Source: Rhizobium indicum
GTDB taxonomy: Bacteria > Pseudomonadota > Alphaproteobacteria > Rhizobiales > Rhizobiaceae
Assembly (NCBI RefSeq): GCF_005862305.2
Contig: NZ_CP054026.1
Location: 228,766-292,765, forward strand
Length of the DNA: 64,000 bases
Direction of reading: 5' to 3'
The position numbers and the translations under genes are program-made. The notes under the pieces are model-generated. The model did not search any database and was not told the origin of the DNA. It was given only the letters and a program-made list of their open reading frames with translations. Numbering within the stretch: the stretch's first letter is position 1; the number at the start of each line of letters is the position of its first letter. Below are positions 1 through 8,551 of the stretch, piece by piece.

Positions 1-1434
1 CTGCGGGACGTCTCGATCGACCTGCGCGAAGGAGAAATCCTCGCGCTGCTGGGAGAAAACGGTGCCGGCAAATCGACGCTCATCAAGACGCTTGCGGGCA
101 TCTACAAGCCCGATAGCGGCGACATCCTGTTTCGCGGCCAGAGCTACCATCATCGTCCCCCGAAGCCGAACGAGCGGCAGCCGGTTGCCTTCATCCACCA
201 GGATCTCGGTTTGATCGAGTGGATGACGGTCGGCGAGAACATGGGCTTGTCGCAGGGTTTCTCGATGCGTCGCGGCCTCATCGATTGGAACAGGACGCAG
301 GCGCGCGCCAACGAGGCCTTGAAACTGGTCGGTTGCGACTTTGACCCCACGACGCGGGTCTCGGCATTGTCGCGCACCGAAAAGTCGCTTGTCGCCATCG
401 CCCGTGCACTTGCCGTCGAAGCTGACGTGCTGGTGCTCGACGAGCCGACGGCGAGCCTTCCCGCCGATGAAGTCGATCGGCTGTTCAATGCGATCCGTCC
501 GTTGAAGGATCGGGGAGTCGGCATGATCTACGTTTCCCACAGGCTGGACGAAATCTTCCGGATTGCCGATCGGGTCGCCGTTCTGCGCGACGGATGCATG
601 GTGGGACAGAAGCCCGTCAGCGAGACCACCCCCGAGGAGCTGGTGACGATGATCATCGGCCGCAGCGGCGACAGCCTTTTTTCCAAGACGGCGATCACGC
701 CCGGCAAGGCGATCGTCGAGGTCCGCGATCTCGTCTGCGCCGGCACAGGCCCGATATCCTTCGATATCCGCGAGGGCGAGCTTCTGGGACTGGCTGGATT
801 GCGCGGCGCCGGTCAGGAACGGATCGGCCGCGCCCTGTTTGGTTGCGAGCCCTTCAACGGCTCGGTTCTGCTGCATGACGAGGCCCCCGACCTTTCCAGC
901 CCACGAGGGGCAATGGCGTCGGGCATCGGCTTGATTGCCCGTGACCGGACGGAGGAATCCGTGGCGCTCTCGCTATCCATTCGGGAAAATACCTATCTTA
1001 ATCCGGGAGCCGTCGGGCGTGGGCTTTTGTCCTTCCTGTCGCCGCGCGGCGAAGCCGACCTTGCCCATAAGATCGGCCATTCCGTCGGTCTGCGGCCGAA
1101 CGACCCGGATCTGCCGGTGGAGGCCCTGTCGGGCGGCAACCAGCAGAAAGTGGTCGTCGGCCGCTGGCTGGCGACCGGCCGCAAGCTGCTGGTCGCCGAA
1201 GATCCGACCGCCGGCGTCGACATCGGGGCGCGTGCGGAGATCTACCGTCTGATCACCCAGGCGCTCGAGGCCGGTCTCGCGGTTGTCGTGGTGTCGACGG
1301 ACTTCGAGGAAATCGCCCATATCTGCCACCGCGCGCTGGTCTTCTCGCGCGGGAAAATCGTCAGTGAACTGACTGGAAGCGCTCTGACGACGGAGGCGGT
1401 CATCACGGCCGCATCCGCATCGGAAGCCGCTTGA
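1..1434 (+). CDS. CUT2 sugar ABC transporter ATP-binding protein (5' partial)
   Basis: RbsA/MglA-type tandem ATPase that powers import of a sugar-like solute through the permease encoded next. The frame is open from the first base, so roughly the first 20 residues lie outside the window. NBD1 has Walker A GENGAGKST (fragment residues 17-25) and Walker B VLVLDEPTASLP. NBD2 has the usual degenerate P-loop (GLRGAGQE), the signature LSGGNQQK and a Walker B reading LLVAEDPTAGVD, in which the normal Asp-Glu order is inverted. An 18-base gap separates it from the permease, so they are one operon with the binding protein. The substrate cannot be read from the sequence. Confidence 0.95.
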   Translation: MRDVSIDLREGEILALLGENGAGKSTLIKTLAGIYKPDSGDILFRGQSYHHRPPKPNERQPVAFIHQDLGLIEWMTVGENMGLSQGFSMRRGLIDWNRTQARANEALKLVGCDFDPTTRVSALSRTEKSLVAIARALAVEADVLVLDEPTASLPADEVDRLFNAIRPLKDRGVGMIYVSHRLDEIFRIADRVAVLRDGCMVGQKPVSETTPEELVTMIIGRSGDSLFSKTAITPGKAIVEVRDLVCAGTGPISFDIREGELLGLAGLRGAGQERIGRALFGCEPFNGSVLLHDEAPDLSSPRGAMASGIGLIARDRTEESVALSLSIRENTYLNPGAVGRGLLSFLSPRGEADLAHKIGHSVGLRPNDPDLPVEALSGGNQQKVVVGRWLATGRKLLVAEDPTAGVDIGARAEIYRLITQALEAGLAVVVVSTDFEEIAHICHRALVFSRGKIVSELTGSALTTEAVITAASASEAA

Positions 1435-1452
1435 GCCATCGGGAGAACAGCC

Positions 1453-2493
1453 ATGCAATCCATTGAATCCACGGCCCTGGAGCCGACCAAGAGCGAAATG
1501 GCCGGTCTGTCCACAGGACAGAAGATCGGACGCCTGATCCCGGTTTACGGGTTGGTGATCCTGACCGTCGGCCTGATCGTGATCTTCTCGATCCTTCTGC
1601 CGGATACGTTCCCGACCGTGTTGAATGTCCGCTCGATCGTGTCCGACAAGGCGATCATCGCGCTTCTATCGCTGGCTGCGATGATCCCGATGGCATCGGG
1701 TCGCATCGATCTGACCGTCGGCTATGGCATCGTGCTCTGGCACATTCTCGCTATCAGCCTGCAGACGGCCTACGGCCTGCCCTGGCCGGTCGCGGTCGTC
1801 ATCGTGCTCGCGCTCGGCGTTCTGACCGGCTGCATCAACGGGCTGCTGGTCGAGGTTGCGAAGATCGACAGCTTCATCGCGACGCTCGGCACCGGAACGG
1901 TCCTATACGCGCTTGCGCTCTGGCACACCGGCGGCCGGCAGGTGGTCGGCGTCCTGCCTGATGGTTTCTATGCGCTGAACGGCACGATGCTGTTCGGCCT
2001 ACCGATCACCGGCTTCTACGTGCTGCTGATCGCCATCTGCATGTGGATCGTGCTCGAATACCTGCCGATCGGCCGCTATCTCTACGCCATTGGCGCCAAT
2101 CCGAAGGCGGCGGCCCTCAATGGCATTCCGGTCCGCAAATTCGTGATCGGCGCATTCGTCACCTCGGGGCTGCTCGCGGCTCTGACCGGGGTCCTGCTCG
2201 CCTCGAAGCTGCGGATCGGCCAGGCGAGCGTCGGCCTCGAATATCTCCTGCCGGCGCTTGTCGGCGCATTTCTGGGATCGACGACGATCAAGCCGGGACG
2301 GGTGAACGTCTGGGGCACCTTGATCGGCGTCATCATCCTGGCGGTCGGAATATCAGGAATTCAGCAATTCGGCGGGTCGTTCTTCGTCGAACCGCTGTTC
2401 AACGGCGTCACCCTGCTGATTGCCATCGGCATAGCAGGCTACGCCCAGCGCAAGCGCGGAGCTGTGAGGAGGATCACACCCGCATCCAAATGA
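1453..2493 (+). CDS. CUT2 sugar ABC transporter permease
   Basis: RbsC-type inner-membrane permease of 346 residues with about eight to ten hydrophobic segments. It carries the family signature near MIPMASGRIDLTVGYG (early part) and the conserved PALVGAFLGSTTIKPGR loop late in the protein. It should dimerise and dock on the ATPase encoded just upstream. The neighbours are the tandem ATPase before it and the binding protein after it, so it belongs to a complete ribose-type importer. The start ATG follows a GGGAGAACAGCC leader. Confidence 0.95.
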   Translation: MQSIESTALEPTKSEMAGLSTGQKIGRLIPVYGLVILTVGLIVIFSILLPDTFPTVLNVRSIVSDKAIIALLSLAAMIPMASGRIDLTVGYGIVLWHILAISLQTAYGLPWPVAVVIVLALGVLTGCINGLLVEVAKIDSFIATLGTGTVLYALALWHTGGRQVVGVLPDGFYALNGTMLFGLPITGFYVLLIAICMWIVLEYLPIGRYLYAIGANPKAAALNGIPVRKFVIGAFVTSGLLAALTGVLLASKLRIGQASVGLEYLLPALVGAFLGSTTIKPGRVNVWGTLIGVIILAVGISGIQQFGGSFFVEPLFNGVTLLIAIGIAGYAQRKRGAVRRITPASK

Positions 2494-2495
2494 GG

Positions 2496-2515
2496 ATGCC
2501 GGCTCGTCCCGGCAT
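2496..2515 (+). other. Intercistronic hairpin
   Basis: Inverted repeat ATGCCGG/CCGGCAT (7-bp arms, 6-base loop) between the permease stop and the binding-protein start. There is no U tract, so it is more likely an mRNA-processing or stabilising stem than a full terminator. Such stems often help raise the amount of the binding protein relative to the membrane subunits (inference). Confidence 0.5.
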
Positions 2516-2544
2516 TTCACAACAAACAAAATGGAGGAGTGAAC

Positions 2545-3642
2545 ATGAAGCGTAGAACGTTATTGCAGGCAACGGTCGCAACCGTCGCCGTTATGCTGAG
2601 CATGCCGGCATTGGCCGATTCCATGGCCGACGCCAAGGCCGTGGTCGAAAAATATGCTTCCAAGGTGAGCGCCTGGGATGGCCCGACGAGCGGCCCCAAG
2701 GGCGCTGCCGGAAAGAACATCGTCATTCTGGCCGGTGATATGAAAAATGGCGGCATCCTCGGCGTGGTCAATGGCGTTCAGGAAGCGGCAGGCGCGCTCG
2801 GCTGGACGGTGAAGGCGCTTGACGGCGCCGGTTCGATCGGCGGACGGACCGCGGCTTTCGGCCAGGCCATGGCGCTGAAGCCGGATGGCATCATCATCAA
2901 CGGCTTTGACGCGGTCGAGCAGAAGCCGGCGATGGAAGCAGCCAAGGCTGCCGGCATTCCGATGGTTTCCTGGCACGCTGCCTCGGCGGTCGGTCCGGTT
3001 CCCGAAGTCGGTGTCTTCGCAAACGTGACCACCGATGCGATGGAAGTGTCGAAGTCGGCGGCGGATTGGGCCTTTGCCGATGCCGGCGGCAAGCCGGGCG
3101 TCATCATCTTTACCGACTCCACCTATGCGATCGCGATTGCCAAGGCCGATCGCATGAAGAAGGAGATCGAGGATCTCGGCGGTACGGTGCTCGAATATGT
3201 CGACACGCCGATCGCCGAAACCTCCCAACGCATGCCGCAGCTGACCACATCGCTTCTGCAGAAGTATGGCGCGAAGTGGACGCATTCGTTGGCGATCAAT
3301 GACCTCTACTACGACTTCATGGGACCTTCGCTCGCTTCGGCCGGCATTGCCGGTGATGGAAAACCGGTGAACGTCGCAGCCGGCGACGGTTCGGAGAGCG
3401 CCTATCAGCGTATCCGCGCCAAACAGTTCCAGGCTGTCACGGTCGCCGAGCCGCTCAACCTCCAGGGCTGGCAGCTCGTCGACGAATTGAACCGCGCCTT
3501 TGCGAAAGCGCCATGGTCCGGCTACGTGTCGCCGCTCCATGTGGTGACCAGCCAAAACGTCGAGTTTGACGGTGGACCGAAGAACAGCTTCGATCCCGAC
3601 AACGGCTATCGCGATCAATACAAGAAAATCTGGGGTAAATAA
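2545..3642 (+). CDS. CUT2 sugar ABC transporter periplasmic substrate-binding protein
   Basis: Peripla_BP_4/RbsB-type binding protein of 365 residues. The N-terminus MKRRTLLQATVATVAVMLSM is followed by PALA-DS, a signal peptide with likely cleavage after Ala24. The alternating alpha/beta fold of the family is visible (KNIVILAGDMKNGG, DGIIINGFDAVEQKP, GVIIFTDSTYAI). A GTG lies two codons upstream, but the ATG sits 7 bases from GGAGG, so I chose the ATG. It delivers the solute to the permease/ATPase encoded upstream. It is longer than E. coli RbsB (about 296 residues). Confidence 0.93.
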   Translation: MKRRTLLQATVATVAVMLSMPALADSMADAKAVVEKYASKVSAWDGPTSGPKGAAGKNIVILAGDMKNGGILGVVNGVQEAAGALGWTVKALDGAGSIGGRTAAFGQAMALKPDGIIINGFDAVEQKPAMEAAKAAGIPMVSWHAASAVGPVPEVGVFANVTTDAMEVSKSAADWAFADAGGKPGVIIFTDSTYAIAIAKADRMKKEIEDLGGTVLEYVDTPIAETSQRMPQLTTSLLQKYGAKWTHSLAINDLYYDFMGPSLASAGIAGDGKPVNVAAGDGSESAYQRIRAKQFQAVTVAEPLNLQGWQLVDELNRAFAKAPWSGYVSPLHVVTSQNVEFDGGPKNSFDPDNGYRDQYKKIWGK

Positions 3643-3650
3643 CCCTCTCA

Positions 3651-3680
3651 ATCAGGGCGTATCGATCGATACGCCCTGAT
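3651..3680. repeat. Perfect 30-bp palindrome downstream of binding-protein gene
   Basis: The sequence ATCAGGGCGTATCGA is followed directly by its exact reverse complement. It lies 8 bases after the binding-protein stop and before the next small gene, with no trailing T run. It could be an mRNA-stabilising stem that partly uncouples the downstream gene, or a binding site for a dimeric regulator. Confidence 0.6.
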
Positions 3681-3737
3681 CCTACGACAGCCCGCCACCA
3701 TCGATCCAGCTCCGGCGAGTTTTGGAAAAGAGAACCT

Positions 3738-4076
3738 ATGATCATTCGTTATGCTTTGTTTGAAGGCGAAATCCATCCCGGTAAAGAAGGGGAATTCCGC
3801 GAATTCGTGCGGCAGCGGCTCGTCCCTCTCTGGACGAAATTTCCGGGCGCCGAGGAAATCCGGGTGCTGGATGGAATGGAGCGCGACGAAGGCGCCCCGA
3901 TCTATGCCATGGCGCTCGCCATTCGTTATCCCGATATGGATACGGTGAACGCGGCACTTCTCTCCGATGTGCGGTCGCAGAGCCGCGAGGTCACCGGCGA
4001 ACTCCTGCAGCTCTTTACCGGCAAGGTGCACCATCACGTATTCGCGGCCAACGAATATGCACCGCATATTGCCTGA
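3738..4076 (+). CDS. Small conserved alpha/beta protein (ferredoxin-like barrel type)
   Basis: A 112-residue soluble protein without signal peptide. It starts MIIRYALFEGEIHPGKE and has a beta-alpha-beta-beta-alpha-beta pattern like the dimeric alpha/beta barrel (Dabb/EthD-like) superfamily. I cannot assign a reaction. Proteins of this shape act as small isomerases, monooxygenases or stress proteins. It is the last gene of the CUT2 operon, so it probably acts on the imported compound or its product. An AAAGAGAA leader precedes the ATG. It is followed by a good terminator. Confidence 0.7.
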   Translation: MIIRYALFEGEIHPGKEGEFREFVRQRLVPLWTKFPGAEEIRVLDGMERDEGAPIYAMALAIRYPDMDTVNAALLSDVRSQSREVTGELLQLFTGKVHHHVFAANEYAPHIA

Positions 4077-4180
4077 CATAAGGCGATCCCGACGTCCGCG
4101 ACGGCTTGGCGTCTGAAGGGCGGTCGCTGCGGTCCGCTGCCCGGCCTTAAACAAAAGTAAGGGTTTGAACAAAGACCCGG

Positions 4181-4216
4181 AAAGCGCTCGCGGACGAACG
4201 TCCCAGGCGCTTTTTT
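4181..4216 (+). terminator. Rho-independent terminator of the first CUT2 operon
   Basis: Nested stem: AAAGCGC (4181-4187) pairs with GCGCTTT (4207-4213), and inside it GGACG pairs with CGTCC around an AA turn. A run of six T follows the outer stem. It lies about 105 bases after the small gene and insulates it from the sulfonate operon. The rest of the 4077-4404 gap shows no gene. Confidence 0.75.
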
Positions 4217-4316
4217 CATGTCGGGACGCGCCGAGCATCCTTCGGACGCGCCGGATGCGATCGTTCCGGTTGCCCGACTTTTGAGGACAATTTTCCCTCA
4301 GCGCCACTTTCATTAA

Positions 4317-4339
4317 ACTAAATAGTCTATCGATTTAGT
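4317..4339. promoter_or_regulatory. AT-rich nested inverted repeat upstream of sulfonate operon
   Basis: ACTAAAT/ATTTAGT form 7-bp arms around a 9-base spacer that itself contains the small palindrome ATAGTCTAT. The element lies about 65 bases before the binding-protein ATG in an otherwise GC-rich region, which fits an operator or activator site for a sulfur-status or sulfonate regulator. No regulator gene is adjacent. Confidence 0.45.
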
Positions 4340-4404
4340 AGATTATATTCCATCTTACCGTGCATCGCTCCTGCAATCAGCAATCCGAAACGGGAAGATC
4401 GACG

Positions 4405-5430
4405 ATGACATTGGCAAAGACATTCAAAATTGCGTTGTTCAGTCTGCTTGGTCTCAGTGCCATTCACGGTCCGGCGGCAGCCCAGGCAGACGCTCCCCTG
4501 CTTTCCAAAGTGCCGCCGGGCACGGTGCTGACGATCGGCGATCCGGTCACGCAGAAAGCGCTCGAAGTGTCCGGCCTGGGCAAGGAGCTCAGTTTCGAGG
4601 TCAAATGGGCCAATATCAGCGGCGGGCCGCAGACGTCGGAAGCTTTCCGCGCCCATGCACTCGACGTCGGGTCGGTGGCCGAGATCCCTTCGATCTTCGC
4701 CAACTGGAACAATCTGCCCGTCCGCAACATCGCCTATCGCGAACGTCGTGACCCGATCGCCAATCCCATCTACCGCTTCGGCATCGCGCCAGGCGCGGCC
4801 ATCAAGACGCTCGCGGACTTCCGCGGCAAGCGCATCGCCTTCAGCCCGGGTCAGGCACAGGGCACGCTTGTTCTACGCGCGCTGCACGCGGCAGGTCTGA
4901 AGAGCGGTGACGTCACCCTGGTGGAACTGCCGAGCACCAGTGACGTCTACCCGAAGGCATTGGCGAGCAAGCAGGTCGACATCGCGCCGCTCGGCGGCGT
5001 CTACATCAGGCGCTATATCACCCAATACGGGCCTGATGGCGCGACCCTCGTGGAACATGGCCTGCGCGACGATCCGAGCCATCTTTATGCGCCGCAATGG
5101 GTTCTGGACGATCCCGCCAAGGCGGCAGCTCTCGCCGAATATGTCGGCCTGTGGGCACGCGCCACCGAATGGGTGAACCGGAACCCGGATCTCTGGATCA
5201 AGGAATATTACGTCGGTCAGCAGGGGTTGAGCCAGGAGGACGGGGAATATCTCGTCAAGTTGAACGGCGAACAGGTCGTTCCTAGCGATTGGAGCGAAGT
5301 GAAGAAGCGCCACCAGGAAACCATCGACCTGCTGGCAGACGAGCTCGGCTACAAGAGCTTCAATGTGGAGCAGATTTTCGACAATCGCTTCGAAAAGCTC
5401 GGCGCCGCAGCCTTGGCCAAGAGCCAGTAA
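4405..5430 (+). CDS. Sulfonate-type ABC transporter substrate-binding protein
   Basis: SsuA/NMT1-family periplasmic protein of 341 residues. The signal peptide runs from MTLAKTFKIALF to about GPAAAQA. The mature part has the family pattern TVLTIGDP near the start, then GSVAEIPSIFANWNN and FRGKRIAFSPGQAQGTLV. I chose the ATG at 4405 over an upstream GTG because the preceding residues are not signal-like and GGGAAG lies 8 bases before it. It heads an operon with an SsuC permease, an SsuB ATPase and two FMNH2-dependent monooxygenases, so an organosulfonate or related organosulfur ligand is likely (inference). Confidence 0.88.
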   Translation: MTLAKTFKIALFSLLGLSAIHGPAAAQADAPLLSKVPPGTVLTIGDPVTQKALEVSGLGKELSFEVKWANISGGPQTSEAFRAHALDVGSVAEIPSIFANWNNLPVRNIAYRERRDPIANPIYRFGIAPGAAIKTLADFRGKRIAFSPGQAQGTLVLRALHAAGLKSGDVTLVELPSTSDVYPKALASKQVDIAPLGGVYIRRYITQYGPDGATLVEHGLRDDPSHLYAPQWVLDDPAKAAALAEYVGLWARATEWVNRNPDLWIKEYYVGQQGLSQEDGEYLVKLNGEQVVPSDWSEVKKRHQETIDLLADELGYKSFNVEQIFDNRFEKLGAAALAKSQ

Positions 5431-5463
5431 CGCTCGACACCCTTCGGAGAGGAGATTTGAAGC

Positions 5464-6354
5464 ATGGCAACCACTTGGGATGCAGATGAGGCGAAACTGT
5501 CGCGGTCGTCCGGCGGTAGAATTGTGCGGGCAGGTTCTCGCCTCGTAAAACCGGCTGGCTCCGCTGGCCCCCGAGCCCGGCGCAGGTTGGGCCCCGGACC
5601 GGCGATCCCTTTCGGATTGCAGATCGGGCCGGCATTACTCGTCTTGACCTGGGTCGTTGGCTCGGCGCTCGGATGGATCGACCCGCGGATCCTGTCGGCG
5701 CCGTGGACAGTGGCTGAGGCTTTCGTAAGGCTCATCGAGCAGGGTCGCCTGCAGGACAATTTCGTGACGTCAGCGACACGCGCCCTGCTCGGCCTTAGCA
5801 TCGGATTGCTGATCGGCACGATCCTGGCGGTGATCGCCGGCCTTTCCCGGATCGGCGAAGCCCTGATCGACGGGCCGGTACAGATCAAGCGCGCGATACC
5901 GACGCTGGCCCTGATCCCTTTGTTGATCCTGTGGTTCGGCATCGGCGAGAGCATGAAGGTTACGACAATCGCGCTTGCCGTGATCGTGCCGATTTATATC
6001 CACACCCACAACGCGCTCCGCAGCATCGACAGCCGTTATGTCGAACTGGCCGAAACCCTGCGGATGAGCCAGAAGGACTTCGTCCTTCAGGTCGTGCTGC
6101 CTGGTGCTTTGCCGGGTTTCCTTCTGGGTCTGCGGTTTGCCGTCACCCTCTGCTGGGTTTCTCTCGTCGTGGTCGAGCAGATCAACGCCACCAGCGGGCT
6201 CGGTTACATGATCGATCTTGCCCGCAATTACGGACAGACCGACGTCATTCTCGTCGGCCTGGTGGTCTATGTGCTGCTGGGTCTCGTCTCGGACGGTCTC
6301 GTCCGCCTGCTTGAACGGAGGGTCCTCTCATGGCGCCGCACCCTGGCAAACTGA
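5464..6354 (+). CDS. ssuC: Sulfonate-type ABC transporter permease
   Basis: SsuC/TauC-family inner-membrane permease, 296 residues. An unusually long Arg/Pro-rich cytoplasmic N-terminus (about 50 residues) precedes roughly six membrane segments. The EAA loop is clear around residues 192-215 (ELAETLRMSQ, then VLPGALPG), the contact site for the ATPase. AGGAG lies 9 bases before the ATG. Its 3' end overlaps the ATPase start by 25 bases, implying translational coupling. Confidence 0.9.
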   Translation: MATTWDADEAKLSRSSGGRIVRAGSRLVKPAGSAGPRARRRLGPGPAIPFGLQIGPALLVLTWVVGSALGWIDPRILSAPWTVAEAFVRLIEQGRLQDNFVTSATRALLGLSIGLLIGTILAVIAGLSRIGEALIDGPVQIKRAIPTLALIPLLILWFGIGESMKVTTIALAVIVPIYIHTHNALRSIDSRYVELAETLRMSQKDFVLQVVLPGALPGFLLGLRFAVTLCWVSLVVVEQINATSGLGYMIDLARNYGQTDVILVGLVVYVLLGLVSDGLVRLLERRVLSWRRTLAN

Positions 6355-7079
6355 AGCCCGCAACCAAGGCCGTCCACGTGCGAAACCTCGCACGGCGGTT
6401 TGCGACGAAGACGATCCTCGACGGCGTCGATCTCGACATCGAGGAAGGCGAGTTCGTCGCCCTGCTCGGCCGCAGCGGCTCCGGCAAAAGCACGTTCCTC
6501 AGGGCTCTTGCCGGTCTCGATCATGGTGTCGAGGGAACCGGCACCCTCGAGACGCCGGAGAGCCTTTCGGTGGTTTTCCAGGACGCCCGCCTGCTGCCGT
6601 GGCGTACCGTCATCCAGAACGTCACACTCGGCCTACGTGGATCTTCCGGCCAGGAAGCCGGACGGAAAGCCTTGGCGGAAGTAGGACTTGCCGGCCGGGA
6701 AACGGCGTGGCCGAACCAGCTTTCGGGCGGGGAACAGCAGAGGGTCGCGCTTGCCCGTTCGCTGGTGCGCGAACCGGCCCTGCTTCTCGCCGATGAGCCA
6801 TTCGGCGCGCTCGACGCGCTGACCCGGCTGAAAATGCACGATCTGCTGCGGGAGTTGTGTGCAAGACACCGTCCTGCCGTGCTGCTCGTCACCCACGACG
6901 TCGATGAGGCGATTTCGCTGGCCGACCGGATACTGGTTCTCGACGAAGGCCGCCTCATCGAGGATCTCAAGATCGATCTGCCGACGCCGCGCGACCACGG
7001 CGATCCGAGCTTTGCTCAAACCCGCATCCATCTCCTCAGCCGGCTCGGAGTCGAGCTTCCGGGCCGCAAGGCCGCCTGA
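6330..7079 (+). CDS. ssuB: Sulfonate-type ABC transporter ATP-binding protein
   Basis: SsuB/TauB-family ATPase of 249 residues. Walker A GRSGSGKS lies near residues 47-54. A QDARLLPW Q-loop is typical of SsuB/TauB, with signature LSGGEQQRVALARSL, Walker B LLLADEPFGALD and the H-loop THDVDEA. It energises the permease that its start codon overlaps. GGAGGG lies 7 bases before the ATG, inside the permease gene. The four flanking genes make the transport-plus-desulfonation set. Confidence 0.93.
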   Translation: MAPHPGKLKPATKAVHVRNLARRFATKTILDGVDLDIEEGEFVALLGRSGSGKSTFLRALAGLDHGVEGTGTLETPESLSVVFQDARLLPWRTVIQNVTLGLRGSSGQEAGRKALAEVGLAGRETAWPNQLSGGEQQRVALARSLVREPALLLADEPFGALDALTRLKMHDLLRELCARHRPAVLLVTHDVDEAISLADRILVLDEGRLIEDLKIDLPTPRDHGDPSFAQTRIHLLSRLGVELPGRKAA

Positions 7080-7114
7080 CATCAGCAACAGTTCAATTTG
7101 ATGAGGATAAGCCA

Positions 7115-8488
7115 ATGAGCACATCGAAAAGGCAAATGCGGCTTGGCGCATTCATCATGGCGACCGGCCATCATATCGCCGCCTGGCGCCATCCGGAGGC
7201 GCAGGCCGATGCCGGCCTCAATATCGATCACTACCGCGAGCTCGCCCAGACCGCCGAACGCGGCAAATTCGATCTCGTCTTCGTCGCCGACAGTCCGGCT
7301 GGATGGGACCGCGCCAAGGACCCCGAAGCGCTTCGTCGCACCGCCCAGGGCGCGCATTTCGAGCCGCTGACCCTCTGGGCCGCCCTCTCCCAGGTGACCA
7401 AACATATCGGCTTCGTCGCCACGGCATCGACGACCTACGAGGACCCCTACCTTCTCGCCCGCAGGTTCGCGTCGCTGGACTATATCTCCAAGGGTCGCGC
7501 CGCCTGGAACGTCGTCACGACAGGTGCGGATGTTTCGAAGAATTTTTCAATCGCAGGCCATCCTGCCCATGCCGATCGTTATGAGCGGGCCGAGGAATTC
7601 GTCGACCTGGTGAAGGGCCTGTGGGATTCTTATGAGGACGACGCCTTTATCCGCGACAAGGAAAGCGGGGTCTATCTCGACCTCGACAAGGTGCATCTCG
7701 TCGATCACAAGGGCAAGTTCTTCTCGGTGGCCGGTCCGCTCAACGTCGGCCGCCCGGTGCAGGGCTATCCTGTGATCGTGCAGGCCGGCGCATCGGAACC
7801 GGGGCGCGAACTTGCCGCCCGCACGGCCGAGATGATCTTTACCGCCAACCAGACCTTCGAGGATGCGCAGGAATTCTATTCCGACGTCAAAGGGCGGCTC
7901 GCCCGCTACGGGCGCCGGCCGGACGAACTGCTGATCAGTCCCGGCATATTCCCGGTTCTCGGCGGGACGGAAGCGGAAGCCCAGGCGAATTACGACCATA
8001 TCCAATCGCTGGTTCATCCCTCCATCGCCTGGAATATCCTTGCCCGCCACTACAAGGGCATCGACCTTTCCGGCTACTCGCTGGATGATCGCGCCCCTCC
8101 CCTGCCTGATAATACCGAACTCAACAAGAGCCGCCTCAAGCTGGTTTCGGATCTGGTATCGCGCAACAATCTGACGCTGCGCCAGTTCTATCTGGCGGTC
8201 GCCACCGCTCGTGGCCACCGGACGGTGGTCGGAACACCCGAGCAGATTGCCGATGCGATGCAGACCTGGTTCGAGAACGGTGCTGCCGACGCCTTCAACA
8301 TCATGCCGCCGATCCTGCCCACCGCGCTTACCGATTTCGTCGATCAGGTCGTCCCGATCCTGCGCAAGCGCGGCCTGTTCCGGCACGAATATGAAGGGAC
8401 GACGCTACGGGAAAATCTTGGCCTCCAACGCCCGCCGAATGGCTTTGTGGTTCAGGCGGGGCAGCAGCAGGTGCAGGCGGCCGTATGA
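7115..8488 (+). CDS. FMN-dependent monooxygenase, NtaA/SnaA/DszA family
   Basis: Luciferase-like (LLM-class) monooxygenase, 457 residues, a normal length for the nitrilotriacetate/dibenzothiophene-sulfone monooxygenase family. Diagnostic stretches are RLGAFIMATGHHIAAWRHP, the WNVVTT loop at the flavin site and a C-terminal RGLFRHEYEG..TLRENLGL. These enzymes use reduced FMN and O2 to cleave C-S or C-N bonds. It follows the ssu-type ATPase gene in the same operon and is a paralogue of the protein at 26254-27606. The ATG follows GAGGATAAGCCA. The substrate is unknown. Confidence 0.9.
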   Translation: MSTSKRQMRLGAFIMATGHHIAAWRHPEAQADAGLNIDHYRELAQTAERGKFDLVFVADSPAGWDRAKDPEALRRTAQGAHFEPLTLWAALSQVTKHIGFVATASTTYEDPYLLARRFASLDYISKGRAAWNVVTTGADVSKNFSIAGHPAHADRYERAEEFVDLVKGLWDSYEDDAFIRDKESGVYLDLDKVHLVDHKGKFFSVAGPLNVGRPVQGYPVIVQAGASEPGRELAARTAEMIFTANQTFEDAQEFYSDVKGRLARYGRRPDELLISPGIFPVLGGTEAEAQANYDHIQSLVHPSIAWNILARHYKGIDLSGYSLDDRAPPLPDNTELNKSRLKLVSDLVSRNNLTLRQFYLAVATARGHRTVVGTPEQIADAMQTWFENGAADAFNIMPPILPTALTDFVDQVVPILRKRGLFRHEYEGTTLRENLGLQRPPNGFVVQAGQQQVQAAV

Positions 8489-8551
8489 TCTCTTGAGGGG
8501 GCTTCCCTCCCCCTGGCTTTGTTCCAATCACACACAGAACTGCAGCATCGC

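Noticed and set aside
2560..3651. 363-codon minus-strand frame opposite the first binding-protein gene
   Set aside because: Low-complexity Arg/Asp/His composition and no family. The plus strand has a signal peptide and binding-protein fold.
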